Origin: Balanoglossus misakiensis
Taxonomy: Eukaryota > Hemichordata
Reading direction: 5' to 3'
Assembly (NCBI GenBank): GCA_040954595.2
Contig: CM082586.2
Span: 248,001 to 312,000, forward strand
Length of the DNA: 64,000 nt
The notes beneath the pieces were generated by a model that did no database searches, was not told the DNA's origin, and worked only from the letters and a program-made list of their open reading frames with translations. Of this stretch, positions 1-13,261 are shown piece by piece. Positions within the stretch are counted from its first letter, which is position 1. Every line of letters begins with the position of its first letter. The translations under genes and the position numbers were made by a program.

Positions 1-928
1 TGGCTGTTTCAACAAAATGCAAGGATTTGCACTACTGGGAAATGTTGGTTTCTTGTTTTAGTGAAATGTACATTTTAGCTGAAACGCAAAGTTTACCAGT
101 ACTTTTATGTTGGAATAAAAGTCATCTACTAATGGCTGTAGATGATGGAAATAATAGAATTTCTTGTGTATCCATGTCTTAAACCGACTCAAAGTACCAA
201 ACATATGGAGCCCCTTCCATTCTACATGTCTCAGCCAAGAAAAAAAAATTCAGTTTACAAGATACGATTTAAAAAATTTTTATTTGTTACTTTTTATCAC
301 ACACAAAGAAAAATACACATACTCTGACAGTTATAATAGTAGCACATATTGCATTTGAAGTATTGGCTACATTGGTTTGGGATGAAGACGAGACAATACA
401 AAGAAAGATATTGGCAACATTTTTATTCTCGTGCAAACTTTCTTGTGTGTGAAAACTTACTAGTTTGCAAAACCTAAAATTCACTCTTGAATTGCATCAA
501 GTAACTTCATAATAAAGCTGCTCCATCTGACCCTCAGTCTTGGTCTCTTTCTCAACACAACTTGAAGCTGACATATATCGCAAAAGCTTCTCCAATTGAA
601 TTACAAGTGTATTTATACACAGTTCGCTCTTGTCTGATGAAAAATCATAAATTATTTCTTAAATGTGGAAAAACTGAAGTTTTTGCAAAAATATTTTTCT
701 ATTGAAATAATTTTTTGTGGTGTTTTTACATTAACACTTGATTTTTGTATTTTCTTGTGTGTCTCAGTATTTTGGACCTTAAACACTGATAGTGATACCC
801 AACTTCTTTTACAAAGCAAAGCGATATGTAGAGGATATAAAATAATACGTAGTTCTTAAAGGAAATGAAACATGAATGTAGAAAACATACATTGACTAAA
901 GTATGATGATAAAAGGAAAGTTTGAAGA
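1..928. other. Non-coding, probably ERGIC3 3' UTR and downstream flank
   Basis: No open reading frame here looks like protein. The part next to 929 lies downstream of the ERGIC3 stop codon on the minus strand and is probably its 3' UTR. On the minus strand several AATAAA-like hexamers occur (seen as TTTATT on the plus strand, for example near 283 and 420), so polyadenylation could fall in this stretch. Where the transcript ends cannot be decided from sequence. Confidence 0.4.
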
Positions 929-3900
929 CTACGTTGCCTTGCCAAGGTCAATCTTCTTCTTTATTGCTCTTGAGGAGTGGTAGATCATGGAGTCAATAAG
1001 ACCAGCAACTGCCATTTGAAAATGAATGATAAAATATATTATTACATGCACCTATTGCTCTAAACCTGTGGAATTTCATCGTACAATAATTCTCAATATC
1101 AAGAGTCCAATAACAATGCAAATGAGGACATGATGTCCATTAACATGTTACTGGATTCAAGCAAAACTTCTTCATATACTGGAATATGCTGCCACTTGTG
1201 TTCATAGCTATTCTTAAAATCTAAATACATGTACTTACCTGTAAAAACTCCACCAATAATTGCACATACACCAGTCAAGAAATGCATAAATGACCTACAG
1301 TTGGACAAAAATCATAAAACACTTTGAAATTTCGAAAAACAAACAGAAGAATTAACAAGCTCAACACACTGCTCTAGCCACTGGACTATGATGCCTTCTT
1401 AATGTAAACTGACAAATACAATCACTTACCTATGTTTTTCTGTATATTTAACCATAATTGGTGCAAATTCATACAGCATAAAGACTCCAGGAAGACCATG
1501 TTCACCTGGGGAAGAGGCCAAGGACGTACTGACAACTTTTTGATGTTTTGTACAAGAAAACTGGTTTGACCTTGTTGATTGACCATTAATTTTTGTGTAC
1601 GTTGTTGGAACTATTTTCACAAAGTACTGGTACATCATCGATCCTACAAATATAAATTTACAGACATGGAATATATTAGTCTGGAAAATACTAGATTTGC
1701 TTTACATTTCCAAAATTAACTTTTATTTTTTTATGGGAGCAAATAAATACTCTACATTGGTTCTGTCACACACATACTTGTCCAGGCCAGTCAACATTGA
1801 CTCAAGTATGGATGACAGCTGCAGGAATTTCACACGAGCTGTATTCCATTTCCCAGCTGTCTGATTTGGCTCTGACGTGTAACTTACACAGTCATGAGTC
1901 ATTACATAGGGTCTATGGTCATTACCATATATGCAAAGTCTTACAACATGTAACTATGCGTGAGATAGAACAAACAGCATCACAAAGAACAAGGAAATTA
2001 CTAATTATGCATTCAAGGACCACTGATTCAACGAGAACGTGTATTCGCGTGTAAAATGAGACGGTAAAAAGTAGGGCTTGGACGGGAATCGAACCCGTGA
2101 CCTCTCGCACCCGAAGCGAGAATCATACCACTAGACCACCAAGCCAACAGGTCACGTGTATGGTGTATATAGTCTATATGATAAAAGCATAGCTGTATTC
2201 GTATAACCCGGAAGCGTATGCTTAGAATTCTGGGAAAGGTCGTCAATAACATGGCTGAATAATGCTGCAAGGTTTTTGATCGTGTTATAATCCGTACGCC
2301 AAACCAGTCGATATCAACAATTACACAGGAATTTGTACCCAGAATAATATTTACATATTTTTTTCTAAACGGTGAGTAAGTTCTGAACGGAATACGCAAT
2401 GAATTTAAGTGGATAAACGTAGTTTCAAGGTCGACCTTCGCGTCGTCGTCTGTACGTCCCATGTGTTACGTACGTGCGCGAATGAACGTGACGGATGCGT
2501 ACATGCGTGCAGTTAGTTTTGACATATGAAACATGGCATAAACGATAGCGAATCCTATATATCGGTAGAAAGAAATGGAGATTTCATAACGCGAACAGTT
2601 ACCCAACATGCGCTCCTCCTCAGTTGAGATAAACACCCGCCCCTCCAACCCCCCCTCCCTACCCCCATGGTTGCTGATGCATACGTACGTAACTTATTGA
2701 TAATCATTGTATTTCAGACAAAAATGCCTGTACCGATACAGCACGGGAGTGGTCCAAGTTGTTATGATCGAATAAAAATGGGGTTTATGTTGGGATGTGC
2801 TGTTGGGTTTGGATCTGGTGCCATCTTTGGGGGTTTCAGTGCACTCAGGTATGTCTAACCATTGTACATGATAGTTACACTGTAGCTATTGCTTATGTTG
2901 GTTTTGAAATGCTTTAAGATTGGACAAACTTACTTTCTGTCAAACTGGAAAAGAAATCCCATGGAACATTTGCATTTATTTAGTGCATCATTATCACTTG
3001 ATACTTGATCAATGTTTTTATGTCTGCCACAGGTATGGACTGAGGGGAAGGGAGCTATTAACGACAGTCGGCAAAACGATGGTATCTGGCGGGGGAACAT
3101 TTGGTTTATTTATGGCGATTGGGAGTGGAATACGTTGCTAACACAGACCATCTTTTGAACTCAAAGACCAAAATTTGTGAAGTATGGAAGAAAATATGCA
3201 GTAGACAAACTGTTAAAGTTTTGTATAAAGTGATATGTCCTGATGGGGTGAACATTGAAGATACAGGTAGCTGCTGAAAATGGAAGAGTCTACATGCATT
3301 TTGTATCCTGGTCACAAGATGTGAAATTGTGTGTTATGAATACAGAATGTAGTCGGGCAAAGTCTACAAATCTAGTTTCTACATCAGTCCTTATAATTAA
3401 CCAGATACAGAACAGTTTCCATCATTTCTGGTTTTGTTCACTACATTTTTGTTGGTTTTCATCAATGTAATAAAAGATTTCTTTATATGAATTACGAAAT
3501 ACATATTCTAGGCTTGTCTGTCATATCATCACAAATTACACCATGTTACAAACACAACCTCCACTTGGCCTGCGTCACACAAACACTTCCTGTCACACAC
3601 ACACACACAACTTACAAACACAAGACCCACTGTACCATGACAAGTATTCTCACATCACCATTTCCCAGCACATCAACTCACCTTTTTCCGACATAATCTT
3701 TGTGTTATCCAGTGGATTTTCCATTCCGGGATATTTATTACCAAATGAAAGATGATTGATTTGGTGACTTAAATTGAACTGGAAAATTCAAGAAAACTAT
3801 GGTTAACACTGGAATCCAAAGTCATATGTTAGTTTTAAGTTGTCATGACTTGTGTTAGAACTTTATCATGTTGTAAGGGTCATGAAGGGTCACATAAAAC

Positions 3901-6395
3901 AGCTGACTGGACTTTACCTTTTCTCCTGAAAACGGTTGTAAATCATGCACATGGACGTGATGTTGTTGAAAACTTTTACCAGGAGCAAAATGGACATTAC
4001 CAGCAACCTAAACAACAAAACAGACAATGAGAGTAAGAATTTGGATGACCAGCCACACACTTGTATTTTCAGACCAGAGTAAAGAAAACAACATACTTTA
4101 TTAACTTCTAGATGACCATAAACTTGACAGCCTTCTCCCTGTTGTGATTTGAATTTATCCGACCAGCCCTCCCGTTTACACTGTACAATGCCCTCTGCAT
4201 TGTTGAAAGCCCATCCTTTCCGTCGATATGCTTCTCTCACATCCTCACATGTATTACAGCACCTGGAATTAGAAAATAATACTGTACTTCCTACTTGTTT
4301 GTGTGTCTGGTGAGAAATTTTGATCATAGCCTAAGCCACCCAGGAAGATATGGGTGGGAGTGGGATGGTATCAGAATATCCAAAGCTATAAAAATTGTAA
4401 TACTCACTTTAACTCCTTGGTCTCTGCTCCATAACAGCTTTCACATCGATTTGGATCCAATGTTTCTTTCCCCATTGCTAGCTGTAAGCACACAAGAATT
4501 ATAAGGTTGTAAAAAAATGGGGGTCTGCAGGTTGAAAGCAGGAGAGGGGAGAGTGTAGTGAAATATGGGATTTCAGACGTTGGTGGCGCTATCCTGCACA
4601 GGTGTTGCATCTGTTGTATTCATAATATGCCCCGCATACATTACCGTCTCTCCTCACATGTCAGTTGAATGTACACCGTCAATCGAGTAAGACATGACCG
4701 TGACTTATCTGCAGAAACCCTAAAGACCAGTGAAGAGGCAACTTGGTAAGCTAACTGGTTTTACAATAATAGTATAGTCTATTCCTGAAAAGTGTGAAAA
4801 GCACATTGTTGTAATTTCCTTACATCAACAAAGTCTCCTGCTTTGTCCCCCAGTTCTTCTTTTTCTGGTTTGGAAATCGGTCTGCCATTTTTGTCTATTC
4901 TTTTCTTGAAAATATTATGGTCTACATCAAGTTGTTGCTCACCAGCAACATCCATAGCATCTATACTGAGATCTGGGAAGAAGCATGGAAAGTGCATTTC
5001 TATCAGAGGTGTTCAGAATTTCTCGTAGCATTTACATGGGAAAGGCACATGGTGACTATTCTGATCTCAGTATTCTCTAGAGGGCGCACATTATATTTTT
5101 CTAAAAAATACATGTACAAATGTACTAGGTACATGGAAAAATTGCTAATTTTTCTTTGGTCATATTTTGGAATTGGGTCAGAATAGATCAAATTTTCAAA
5201 GCTCGAAGCATTTTTTGTACAACGTTGAACATAAAATGTACACTATACTCAAAGCAGACATACCAGCACATGTTGTTGCTATGGTAAAGATGAGTACAAT
5301 TGGTTGTTATGGTAATAGTGAGCATACTTCATAAAGATGGTGATGGATATGTTTAATACACAAAGCAATCTATCAATACTTACATCCACATGCTAAATTT
5401 GGAAATGTTAAATCAAGATTAATTCTCATTTTCTCACTGCGCGTTGAGTCTACATACAGTTCTGGTATTACCTGTGAACAGATGTGGAATATGCATTATT
5501 ATACGATTGTCTGAAGATGATGATATTCAGTTATATTATATTTTAAATTAGCCACACTTGTTTTTTTGTTCAGGACCATGTGAAAGCAAATTAATGAGAC
5601 TGTCACAGTGTAAGAATTGAAAGTTGGACCACTGGTAGGTCAAGTCAGGTGATGATAGAGGCATTTTGAGGAAAATCATGAACATAACATTATTGAGAAT
5701 GAGATGATGTAGTCCTTACCTCTTTGGTTAAATAGTAATTGAGTTCTGATACAAAAAGTATAAACATTAGAACACCACTGATTATTGTCACTGAAAAATA
5801 AAAAAATAAATTGATAAATTTGGAAATTAATATGTCATCATTTTCTATCTTTAAAGTAGTGACACTTTCCATTGTAATTTTCATGTTGTAATGAATAGAA
5901 TACAGTATGCTGTTATCCCATTCGTAGAATGATTCTATCTGGTTGTGGTGTGTAAGCACCTGGGCTTGATTGTGTTACTATAGAGATTCTGTCTCATGTT
6001 ATAATAGCCCACACGTTTGTAATCCGGCCTAAAGCATACAAACACTTTGTACTTCATGTAACTAAGTTGTAAGTGTATGTGTAATGCGGTAGACCAGCTG
6101 GGAACAGGACATGAGATCTCCACATAGTTGAGTGCGTTATTCAGCTTAATTTAGACGATGCAGCAATTATACTCAATGATTCCATACTACACGATCACTT
6201 GCAAGTAGTACGTATCCCAGATGTCCACGTTGCAACTAAGAACTATAAACTACACATCGATCATTGACATCCATGTCCATATACTTCCGGGAACTTACCG
6301 GCCGCCCCTCCGTAGGTCTTCACTCGGAAATCGTCCAGTGTTTTGGGGTAAGCGTCAAATTGACGCAACCGATTGAATAAATCTTTGTACGGCAT
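929..6395 (-). CDS. ERGIC3: ERGIC3, ER-Golgi intermediate compartment protein 3
   Basis: Eleven coding exons on the minus strand: 6299-6395, 5720-5790, 5384-5471, 4824-4972, 4408-4481, 4097-4262, 3918-4007, 3682-3778, 1430-1643, 1239-1294 and 929-1008. They sum to 1182 nt (393 aa), with GT-AG borders and matching phase throughout. ERGIC3 is a conserved two-pass protein cycling between ER and cis-Golgi, involved in cargo transport (family knowledge). Seen here: an N-terminal motif [18 protein letters not shown], transmembrane segment about 33-53, the luminal signature [16 protein letters not shown], cysteine pairs CESCYGAE and [31 protein letters not shown], and the C-terminal membrane segment [17 protein letters not shown] followed by a lysine-rich tail. 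Length matches the human protein (383 aa). The start is the ATG at 6395 that opens the conserved N-terminus. Intron 8 (1644-3681) houses ROMO1 and a tRNA gene. Confidence 0.97.
2066..2070 (-). terminator. Pol III oligo-T terminator of the tRNA-Pro gene
   Basis: TTTTT on the minus strand, beginning a few bases past the tRNA 3' end. This matches the Pol III termination signal, which needs four or more T. Confidence 0.75.
2074..2145 (-). tRNA. tRNA-Pro (anticodon CGG)
   Basis: A 72-nt intronless tRNA on the minus strand. The acceptor arms GGCTTGG (5' end at 2145) and CCAAGCC pair perfectly, with discriminator base C at 2074. The anticodon stem CTCGC/GCGAG encloses the loop TTCGGGT, giving anticodon CGG for proline. 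The internal promoter is intact: A box TGGTCTAGTGG and B box GGTTCGATTCC. A run of five T on the minus strand (2066-2070) just downstream is a Pol III terminator. CCA is not encoded, as expected in eukaryotes. It lies inside ERGIC3 intron 8, same strand as ERGIC3, and about 0.6 kb from the ROMO1 start codon. Confidence 0.96.
2724..3141 (+). CDS. ROMO1: ROMO1, reactive oxygen species modulator 1 (mitochondrial inner membrane)
   Basis: Two coding exons, 2724-2848 and 3033-3141 (234 nt, 77 aa), nested in intron 8 of ERGIC3 on the opposite strand. ROMO1 is a small inner-membrane protein linked to TIM23 import, cristae structure and ROS output (family knowledge). Diagnostic residues seen: [19 protein letters not shown], then a glycine-rich first membrane helix, GLRGRELL, and the hallmark C-terminus [16 protein letters not shown]. 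The human protein is 79 aa, so this is full length. A splice acceptor (TTTCAG at 2711-2716) sits eight bases before the ATG, implying a non-coding first exon upstream, between the tRNA gene and about 2700. A polyadenylation hexamer AATAAA is at 3469-3474. The intron splits an Arg codon. Confidence 0.96.
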
Positions 6396-7051
6396 TGTAT
6401 ATAGTGATGACAGAATGTCGATTTTTATGAAAATATGTAAGTTTCAGCCGATACCCACTCACAGTCAGCCACGATATCGACAACCACCATAATGCGCGTG
6501 CGTACATGTACATGGGAACGTCAACATCGTCGCCGAGGGCGCACTTTAAGAGAATACATTACACACAATAAATAAAACACATTTTTGTTTATATTTATGG
6601 ATCATTTGTTTATTATACACATTAGATAACGGTAGTTCATAACTACAATCTGTAGCCATTAACTGTTTTGTCATAATCATTTGAGAAAAGTTTGTGATGA
6701 TTGGCTGAACCATTGATATTGTCGTACAATCACTATTTCTCAATAGGCAAAGCTACGTTATTTGAAGTACATGTACATGTATTTTGAATCCTAATGAAGA
6801 AAGAGTTTGAGAAAAACATTTTAAGTGCGCTGGAAATCTAGTTTTAAAATGGCAAGATTCTGAGCATCCTCATAAATTGCATTGATATTGTGCATCCATG
6901 TACAATGGAAATTATTTTTGATATAGTCGAACATGATCTATCTCAATTTGTGAATCTCGTCTGCTTTTGTCTAGACTTTGTTCTCCAAATCTCAATTGCA
7001 CAGGTGCATCAGGATCACTTGTAGATTGTATCGGTTGCAGACGCTGTTCAG
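6396..7051. other. Intergenic: ERGIC3 5' flank and P450 3' UTR
   Basis: The space between the ERGIC3 start codon and the stop codon of the next minus-strand gene. The part up to about 6550 should hold the ERGIC3 promoter and 5' UTR; it is richer in CG than its surroundings (for example 6470-6545) and has no TATA box that I can see. The rest fits a P450 3' UTR. No convincing reading frame. Confidence 0.4.
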
Positions 7052-10000
7052 TTAAATTTTGCTGATTCTCAGTTGCATGGGTGGACTTGGTCGCATGGTG
7101 ATTCGTAACTGACGGGTAAATTTGAAGTCTGGAACCGGAGAGAATTTGAGATCCCGTAAAATCTGAGCCAGAACCACTCTCATATTCACCACAGCAAACT
7201 TATTACCTGAATCAAAGAAAGACAAGAAAAATAACCTCATTTGAGTGAATTATGGAAGTGTCCTATAGATTTGCCAAAAGTAGAGAATAGTCAATGTTGT
7301 GCCATGAACAAAGCAAGTGCATTTATTGGATAGGTACACAATTTCGTACTGAAAGACATTTTAGCAAGAAATCTGATGATCTGAAGATTTATTCATAACA
7401 TTGATAAAAGACTGATTACCAATACAATTTCTTCTGCCAAGACTGAATGGAAGAAAACTGTAGGCTTTGGGTGGGTTGTCTGGATCCATGAACCTGTCGG
7501 GGTTAAAGGTCAACGGATCAGGCCACACATCGGCACACCTGGTGAGGAACAAAATAAAGGAGAAGAATTTATGCACAAACTTGCACAAGCAAAACATAAA
7601 TGAATAATAACCATCCAGGTAAATGTTACTGGGGGTATCCCTTATGTCAGTATCAATGCTGTCAAACATCCAGGACACTTACCTATGCATAGCACCTATT
7701 TGAAGTAACAGAAAAGTACCACCTGGTATGTAGTACTGACCAACCATATCATCTTTCAATGCTTCCTTGGGAGCAATTGGAACTGGAGGAAACAATCTGA
7801 AAGTAATTTCAGAGCAAATTATTTACCTTTCCAGAACCATCATCTACGTCAAATCATGGTGAATTTGTGCAAGCCAGACTTCCTGAGCAATTCATCATAT
7901 CCTCACCTCAAGGATTCATTGACAACTGCTTTCAAGTAATGTAATTTCTCTAGATGTTCCCATGTGATAGTTTCATCAGGTGATGGTAACACAGAAAGAA
8001 TTTCTTCCCTGACTCTCTTTTGTATCTCTGGATGATGAGCTAAGCAGTGAAGGGTCCAGGTCAATCCAGTGCTTGTTGTCTGTGGGAGAAAAATCAAATT
8101 ATTTTTGTTTTGAGTCAAAACTAGAAATGCTACTGCTCACCATTTGAGTGGCAGAAGTCTATTCTATATGCGTATGTGGATACAATTTCTGTTTTCCCTG
8201 TCTTAGATATCCTGTTTCAATCTAGGCCTTTTATAGGCAAGGATATACCAGGATTAATTGAAATTTGTCAAGGCAGGTGTTCACCCAAAGCACATTCCAT
8301 CCCTCAACCCCTAAACTCAGAGAAGTACAGTAATTCATAATTGCAAACCTCTTGTCCTGCAAAGAGGAAAGTAATGACTTGGTCTTGGAGTTCTTGATCT
8401 GTCAACCCTTTGCCAGTCGCTTCATCTTTTGCCATCATTAGTAGATACAATAAATCATGGGGACATTCTGAAAAAATGGATCATGGTTTATCAACAAGTA
8501 CATTCAAACATGTCTCCCTCCCTGAATGATCATATTTTTTCCAATTCTTTGAATGAATACACACACAACTTCTCCTGTATTATTTTGTTTGATCTTGCCA
8601 ATGAAATGAATTCAGTCATCCCTTCCAATGGATCAGTGATCTTGTTCACCCTATTTTCTATATGAAATCACCCATCCCTTTTCCTTGCTCAAAGTCCCAA
8701 AGAAACCTCCTCCCACTGTTCTGTGAATGAACTCACCCACTCCTGCTTCAATATCTCTCCTCCGCTTTTCGATCACATTTAATACTGTCTGTTTGACAAG
8801 GTTGATGGCATCATTCAGAATTCTGTTTTCTTCTGTTGGTAGTTTTCTCAAGAAAGGAACCAGATTCTTCCAACTGTGCAGGAAAAGACACAGATAAATA
8901 TATTGGGGTTACAATTTGGACAGCAATTTAGTTCTGATGAAGTACAATTTACACAGTACCATTTACTATGTGAAGTATATTACTAGTACTTTCTATTTAG
9001 GAAAACAAAAGACTTTTTGGCAGTACCTGGAACCTGTGAGGGCACCAGACAATATAGCACCAAACGTCTTTGTCAGTTTCTGCTCTGGTTCCCAGATCGC
9101 ATTGAAATGATAGCCAAATGCACACTCACCAATTATATCCAAAGTCTGAAAATGATACAAAAAATATAAATGGAGAGATAAGAGAGAGAAGAATGTGTTC
9201 TTTGAGGTGCTCTGTATCGCATATATGAGAGAATATGTTGATACAAGTCGTACAAACACAAGACTTACACATCTGCCAAGGTCTTGTTGTAGTGGTAATT
9301 TGAGAAACCCATCATTAGGTCTTGTCTTATCTATCTGGTCATTCCAGTATCGTCGTAATTCCACTCCACACTTGTAAAATGATTTCAACATTCCTGGAAA
9401 AGAGCAACAGCATAATGATACACGGAGCAGATTTCAATTCATGGTTTTTGTTTTCCTGGTGTCTCTGTAGTGTTGAGGTTATGCTGCACAGGACAGACTC
9501 CCATATGTTGTAGTGAGTGTAAGATCTCTGAGGGGGTGAGTACCTTTAATGCTGGTATGGTTAAAGGCTGGGTTGATAAGTCTTCTATGAGCTGCATGCT
9601 CCATTCCACTGGATGACAGCAAACCATTCCCCATCAAGGGAGTAAATGTCCTGCAAGAAATTTACAGAATTATCACTTTGACTTCACTGGGATCTGACAT
9701 ACACTACAAGGCTCTCTGACTTCCAAATTTGAAAACAGCATTTGGGCTGCTATTAATCACTTACTTTCTGACGTTTCTAGATCTGTCATAATTCTTGCCA
9801 TTTGTCACCAAAATGTGCTTCATTTCTTCGGGTCCTGTGATAGACACTACCTGATTGCCAAGGAAGAAAAAATACCGTGCCACAGGACCAAATCTCTTGT
9901 TCAATCTGTAACAAAAAGTGGAGATACATAGATAAAGTACAGACATTAAAAGAAGATGGAAAAGTTGTCTGATACAAAAACACAGGTGCAGACAGAACTT

Positions 10001-10416
10001 CAAATAAATGATTATCTACCTGATGGCAAAGTCCATTGTTTCTGATTTCCTCAATTCCACAATATCACCCAGCAGTGGGTTGTATTTTGTTGATGGAATC
10101 TGAGAAAAAAAGTGGAAAGTTTCAAAATGAATAACAAGTTTTGCTTTGTCTAAGAAATAGTGTTGTCATAAGTTTGCAAAGTCCCAAAGCACTGTGTTAT
10201 GATAAATTATAGGTTAGAGGTAGTGGCCATAATACATACCTTTGAAAGGGGTGAAATGTTTGGCCATATCAACCATTTGTACAGCGTGTATATAATCAAA
10301 GCTGTTGCCAGAGTTGGTAGATACCAGTATATTATGTTACTCCATGTCAGTGACTTCATGAAGTTGACAGGAATCTCCAGGAAATTGGAAGCCATTTCTT
10401 CCACTGTTGTTGCCAT
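7052..10416 (-). CDS. Cytochrome P450 (first of two paralogues), family not assigned
   Basis: Twelve coding exons: 10240-10416, 10020-10099, 9765-9905, 9544-9650, 9269-9393, 9027-9145, 8737-8873, 8349-8467, 7907-8079, 7683-7796, 7420-7538 and 7052-7206; 1566 nt, 521 aa, all phases consistent. A microsomal haem monooxygenase. Seen: an N-terminal membrane anchor (about 28-48) encoded by exon 1; the oxygen-activation motif AGQETTST at the exon 8/9 border (about 332-339); the K-helix ExxR as ESLR (about 389-392); a PERF-type motif (NPDRF); and the haem loop FSLGRRNCIG with axial Cys469. The His usual in AGxE/DTT is Gln here, which is tolerated in the family. Overall layout recalls the CYP4/CYP46 group, but subfamily and substrate cannot be assigned by eye. 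Exon lengths closely follow those of the P450 at 32707-35890. Confidence 0.93.
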
Positions 10417-13261
10417 AGTGATGGATCACTTTGAAGATAGATTAATGACGCTGAATGCAACTAAAATATAAAGTGTTCATCTTAAAAGCCTGAAGGATTG
10501 TAATATAACATCACAGTGTGATAAATATCAAGGATGTACTAGCAATTTTGAGAAATTAATTTGTATATCATTATGACAGACCACTGCCACTGTGCCAGAT
10601 CTTCCTAAAGATGTGATTTGGCAGGAAAATTGACTTACCTGTGAAATGGCCGTATACAGCTCACTACAGTGTTGTTCTAGCGAACTTTGATCTGACAAAG
10701 TTTGGTATATAGAACGGTGACCTTTGCTCGGGAATATTTGCTTGGTCACTCTGAAATGTATATTAAGTGTTCCTAATAAGAATCTCTTCAGGTCAAATAA
10801 GGTCAATCATTGATGGAATATAAGTCGACGTAGAATGCCTGCTATCATTTCGAGAATAAATTCAAATACCGCCAACAGGATTTTATATAAATAAGAACAG
10901 TCATTCTATTCCCAATATATTCCTAAAATGTCAGTGTAGCATCTTTACGTTTGTGCACGACCTTTCAACTTTAACTTGACCTAGAAACGAACAGCGCCTC
11001 GAACGACGCATATTGCTTAGTTCTTTTGTTTGTTCTTGGCAAATTTGCGATTCCGTTACTTTGTATTTTTGCATCTACAGATAAAAAGTTAAATTAAGTT
11101 GACAGTACTATCCTACATGTACCAAAAAAACTTATTTAAGCTGAACCCGCAGATATTGTATAAGATAAAAGCTGGATAATTCGATTCTCAAAACAGCGAG
11201 TACAGATCGTCAAGGACGCCATTTTGAAAATCGCACGACTTCTCAATATTAAAAATTTTCAACCCATAAGAAGCCCTACAAGTACAGGATTGCCATTCTC
11301 CTATTGCACAGACTGCTGACAACTGATGTAGTTTGTAAACAAATATTTATTTCTTATATTCACTGATAGGAGACAGGAATGTGTAATGATAGAAAAGGCA
11401 ACTTTTAATAAAGAACCTTTAAAACAATTAGAGTAAACACAGGTAACTAAACTCAAAGTACAACACTCAAAGTACAGTGCATGAAAGAATTTCGCTACAA
11501 ATACCTGCTATTGGCACCTGCAAAACAGTAAATTATTACATGTAAATTTATTCATAACCAACAAGCAGCTCATTAGAATATTTCAAGAGAGCACCGCAAA
11601 AACTGAGTCTCTCTGAGAGGATGTGAGACAGCAACATAAGCAAACTAAAAGCAAAACAGCAATCACTGCTAGTCAAATGGTTTGATTTTTGAGAAGTTTC
11701 AGCACTGGTAATTTACTTCCTAGCAAATTGCAGACTTTGAAAACTTAAAGAAAGGGCCTCACTTCTCCTTGAAATAGATCCGCATAGTGTAAAAATACAA
11801 AATTTAATAAATACCAATATTTATGCAATTTCAACAACAACAAAACATTGAAGTTATATACAAATCATTTACAATGGAACATGCACTGCAACTAAACTGA
11901 ACTCTGGCGTACTCTATCCTACAATGTTCTTATAATATGAATACATCAGTATTCAACATTGATCTGGAAATTCCAATACAAATCCTGTAGTATTCTAAAG
12001 GAATTCTACATGACTTCCTTTGTATTCTTAGATGGAATCCCTGAATGCAGTTGATGTTTCCTTCTGTCATCTTAGTCGAAAACATTGTCAGGTTTTCAGG
12101 CAGTACCATAATAGTGTTAATTTATGTATTCATGCCATAAACATGGGCATTGTTACCTCAGTGAATAGACAAGACTGTCTTCACTCTGTGTTGTATAAAA
12201 CTGAAGAACCTAACAACATGTACTCACTTTAAATTAAAAGATTGAATGAGTGTGGAAGGCTTTGTGGGAAGTGGATGACACTGGACATCCTCCAGGAATT
12301 CACAGCATAATGAGAGTGTAACTTGAGGAATAATCCAGAAAAGTTCAATAATGCTGTACAAAATGCATTCATGACTAATACAAAACCATGCATTATCTAC
12401 ATTTTGGTAAAGTCAGCTGCACACATACATCAACTTTTCCACCCCATCTTTCCAGAATAGTAACATGATCTTAGTGACGGACTGATCTATTATACAGCAA
12501 ATAGGGGTGTAAGTTAGTGAATTAAAAGGCATAGAGGCAATAACACAAATAGAAATTCATTTGAAAATATATAATAATAGTAATACAGTCAACTTTGTGG
12601 CGTTTTTACTTCTTCTCTCATAAAATAAAATCTGTAATAATCCCTGTCAATAATTCATTCCTGGCAGAATCCACAAATGCAACATCAAATAGGCAAGAAT
12701 GCCTTCTGTTTCAATCTACACCATTCAAAATTAACTCAGGAACTATCTCACATGTACTTTGCATTTCAAATTGTACTTTCATAATTTAGGCAGCATCAAA
12801 TTTGTTTATTAAATAAACATTTCTTGTTAGATCTGGTACTAATCAGATCAAATACTTTTATAGGCTGTATAGAATTCCAATAAAGATCTAAAATGTAGTA
12901 CTTCTACTGAAATTGTAAACCTAACATCATGATGTATTTTCTGGCAAGGATTGAGATATTCTAGATTCTAAGTTATCAAGTACTACACTGTAACACTTCC
13001 TAGTACTATTATTAATACATTGACCGAATGTACCAATCTAGATATTTACAGAACATAAATTTTGATACAAACTTTGAAGAACCCATTATCATTTTACAAA
13101 TTTTTTCCATCTTGATTCAAGATATTACTGACATGGCACTATTTCCCCACAATGTTTGATCTGACATCAATTATCAATGATCAGTACTTGGCTACACTCA
13201 GTTGTGTCGACATCTCTTTTGGAGTTTTATCTGTTAGCGACTTTCCACCCCTTTGAAGGAT
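10417..13261. other. Non-coding: P450 5' flank and probable long lipin 3' UTR
   Basis: No exon of either neighbour is needed here: the P450 begins at 10416 and lipin stops at 13262. The interval from about 11.3 to 13.26 kb is AT-rich, lacks coding potential and lies directly downstream of the lipin stop, so it is probably a long 3' UTR. Minus-strand AATAAA-type hexamers occur near 11350. The interval 10417-11300 probably holds P450 upstream exon or promoter sequence. Confidence 0.4.

Noticed and set aside
1352-1394. tRNA-like A-box sequence on the minus strand, possible SINE head
   Set aside because: No B box or tRNA fold follows at the proper distance, and it lies in a short ERGIC3 intron without repeat-like borders.
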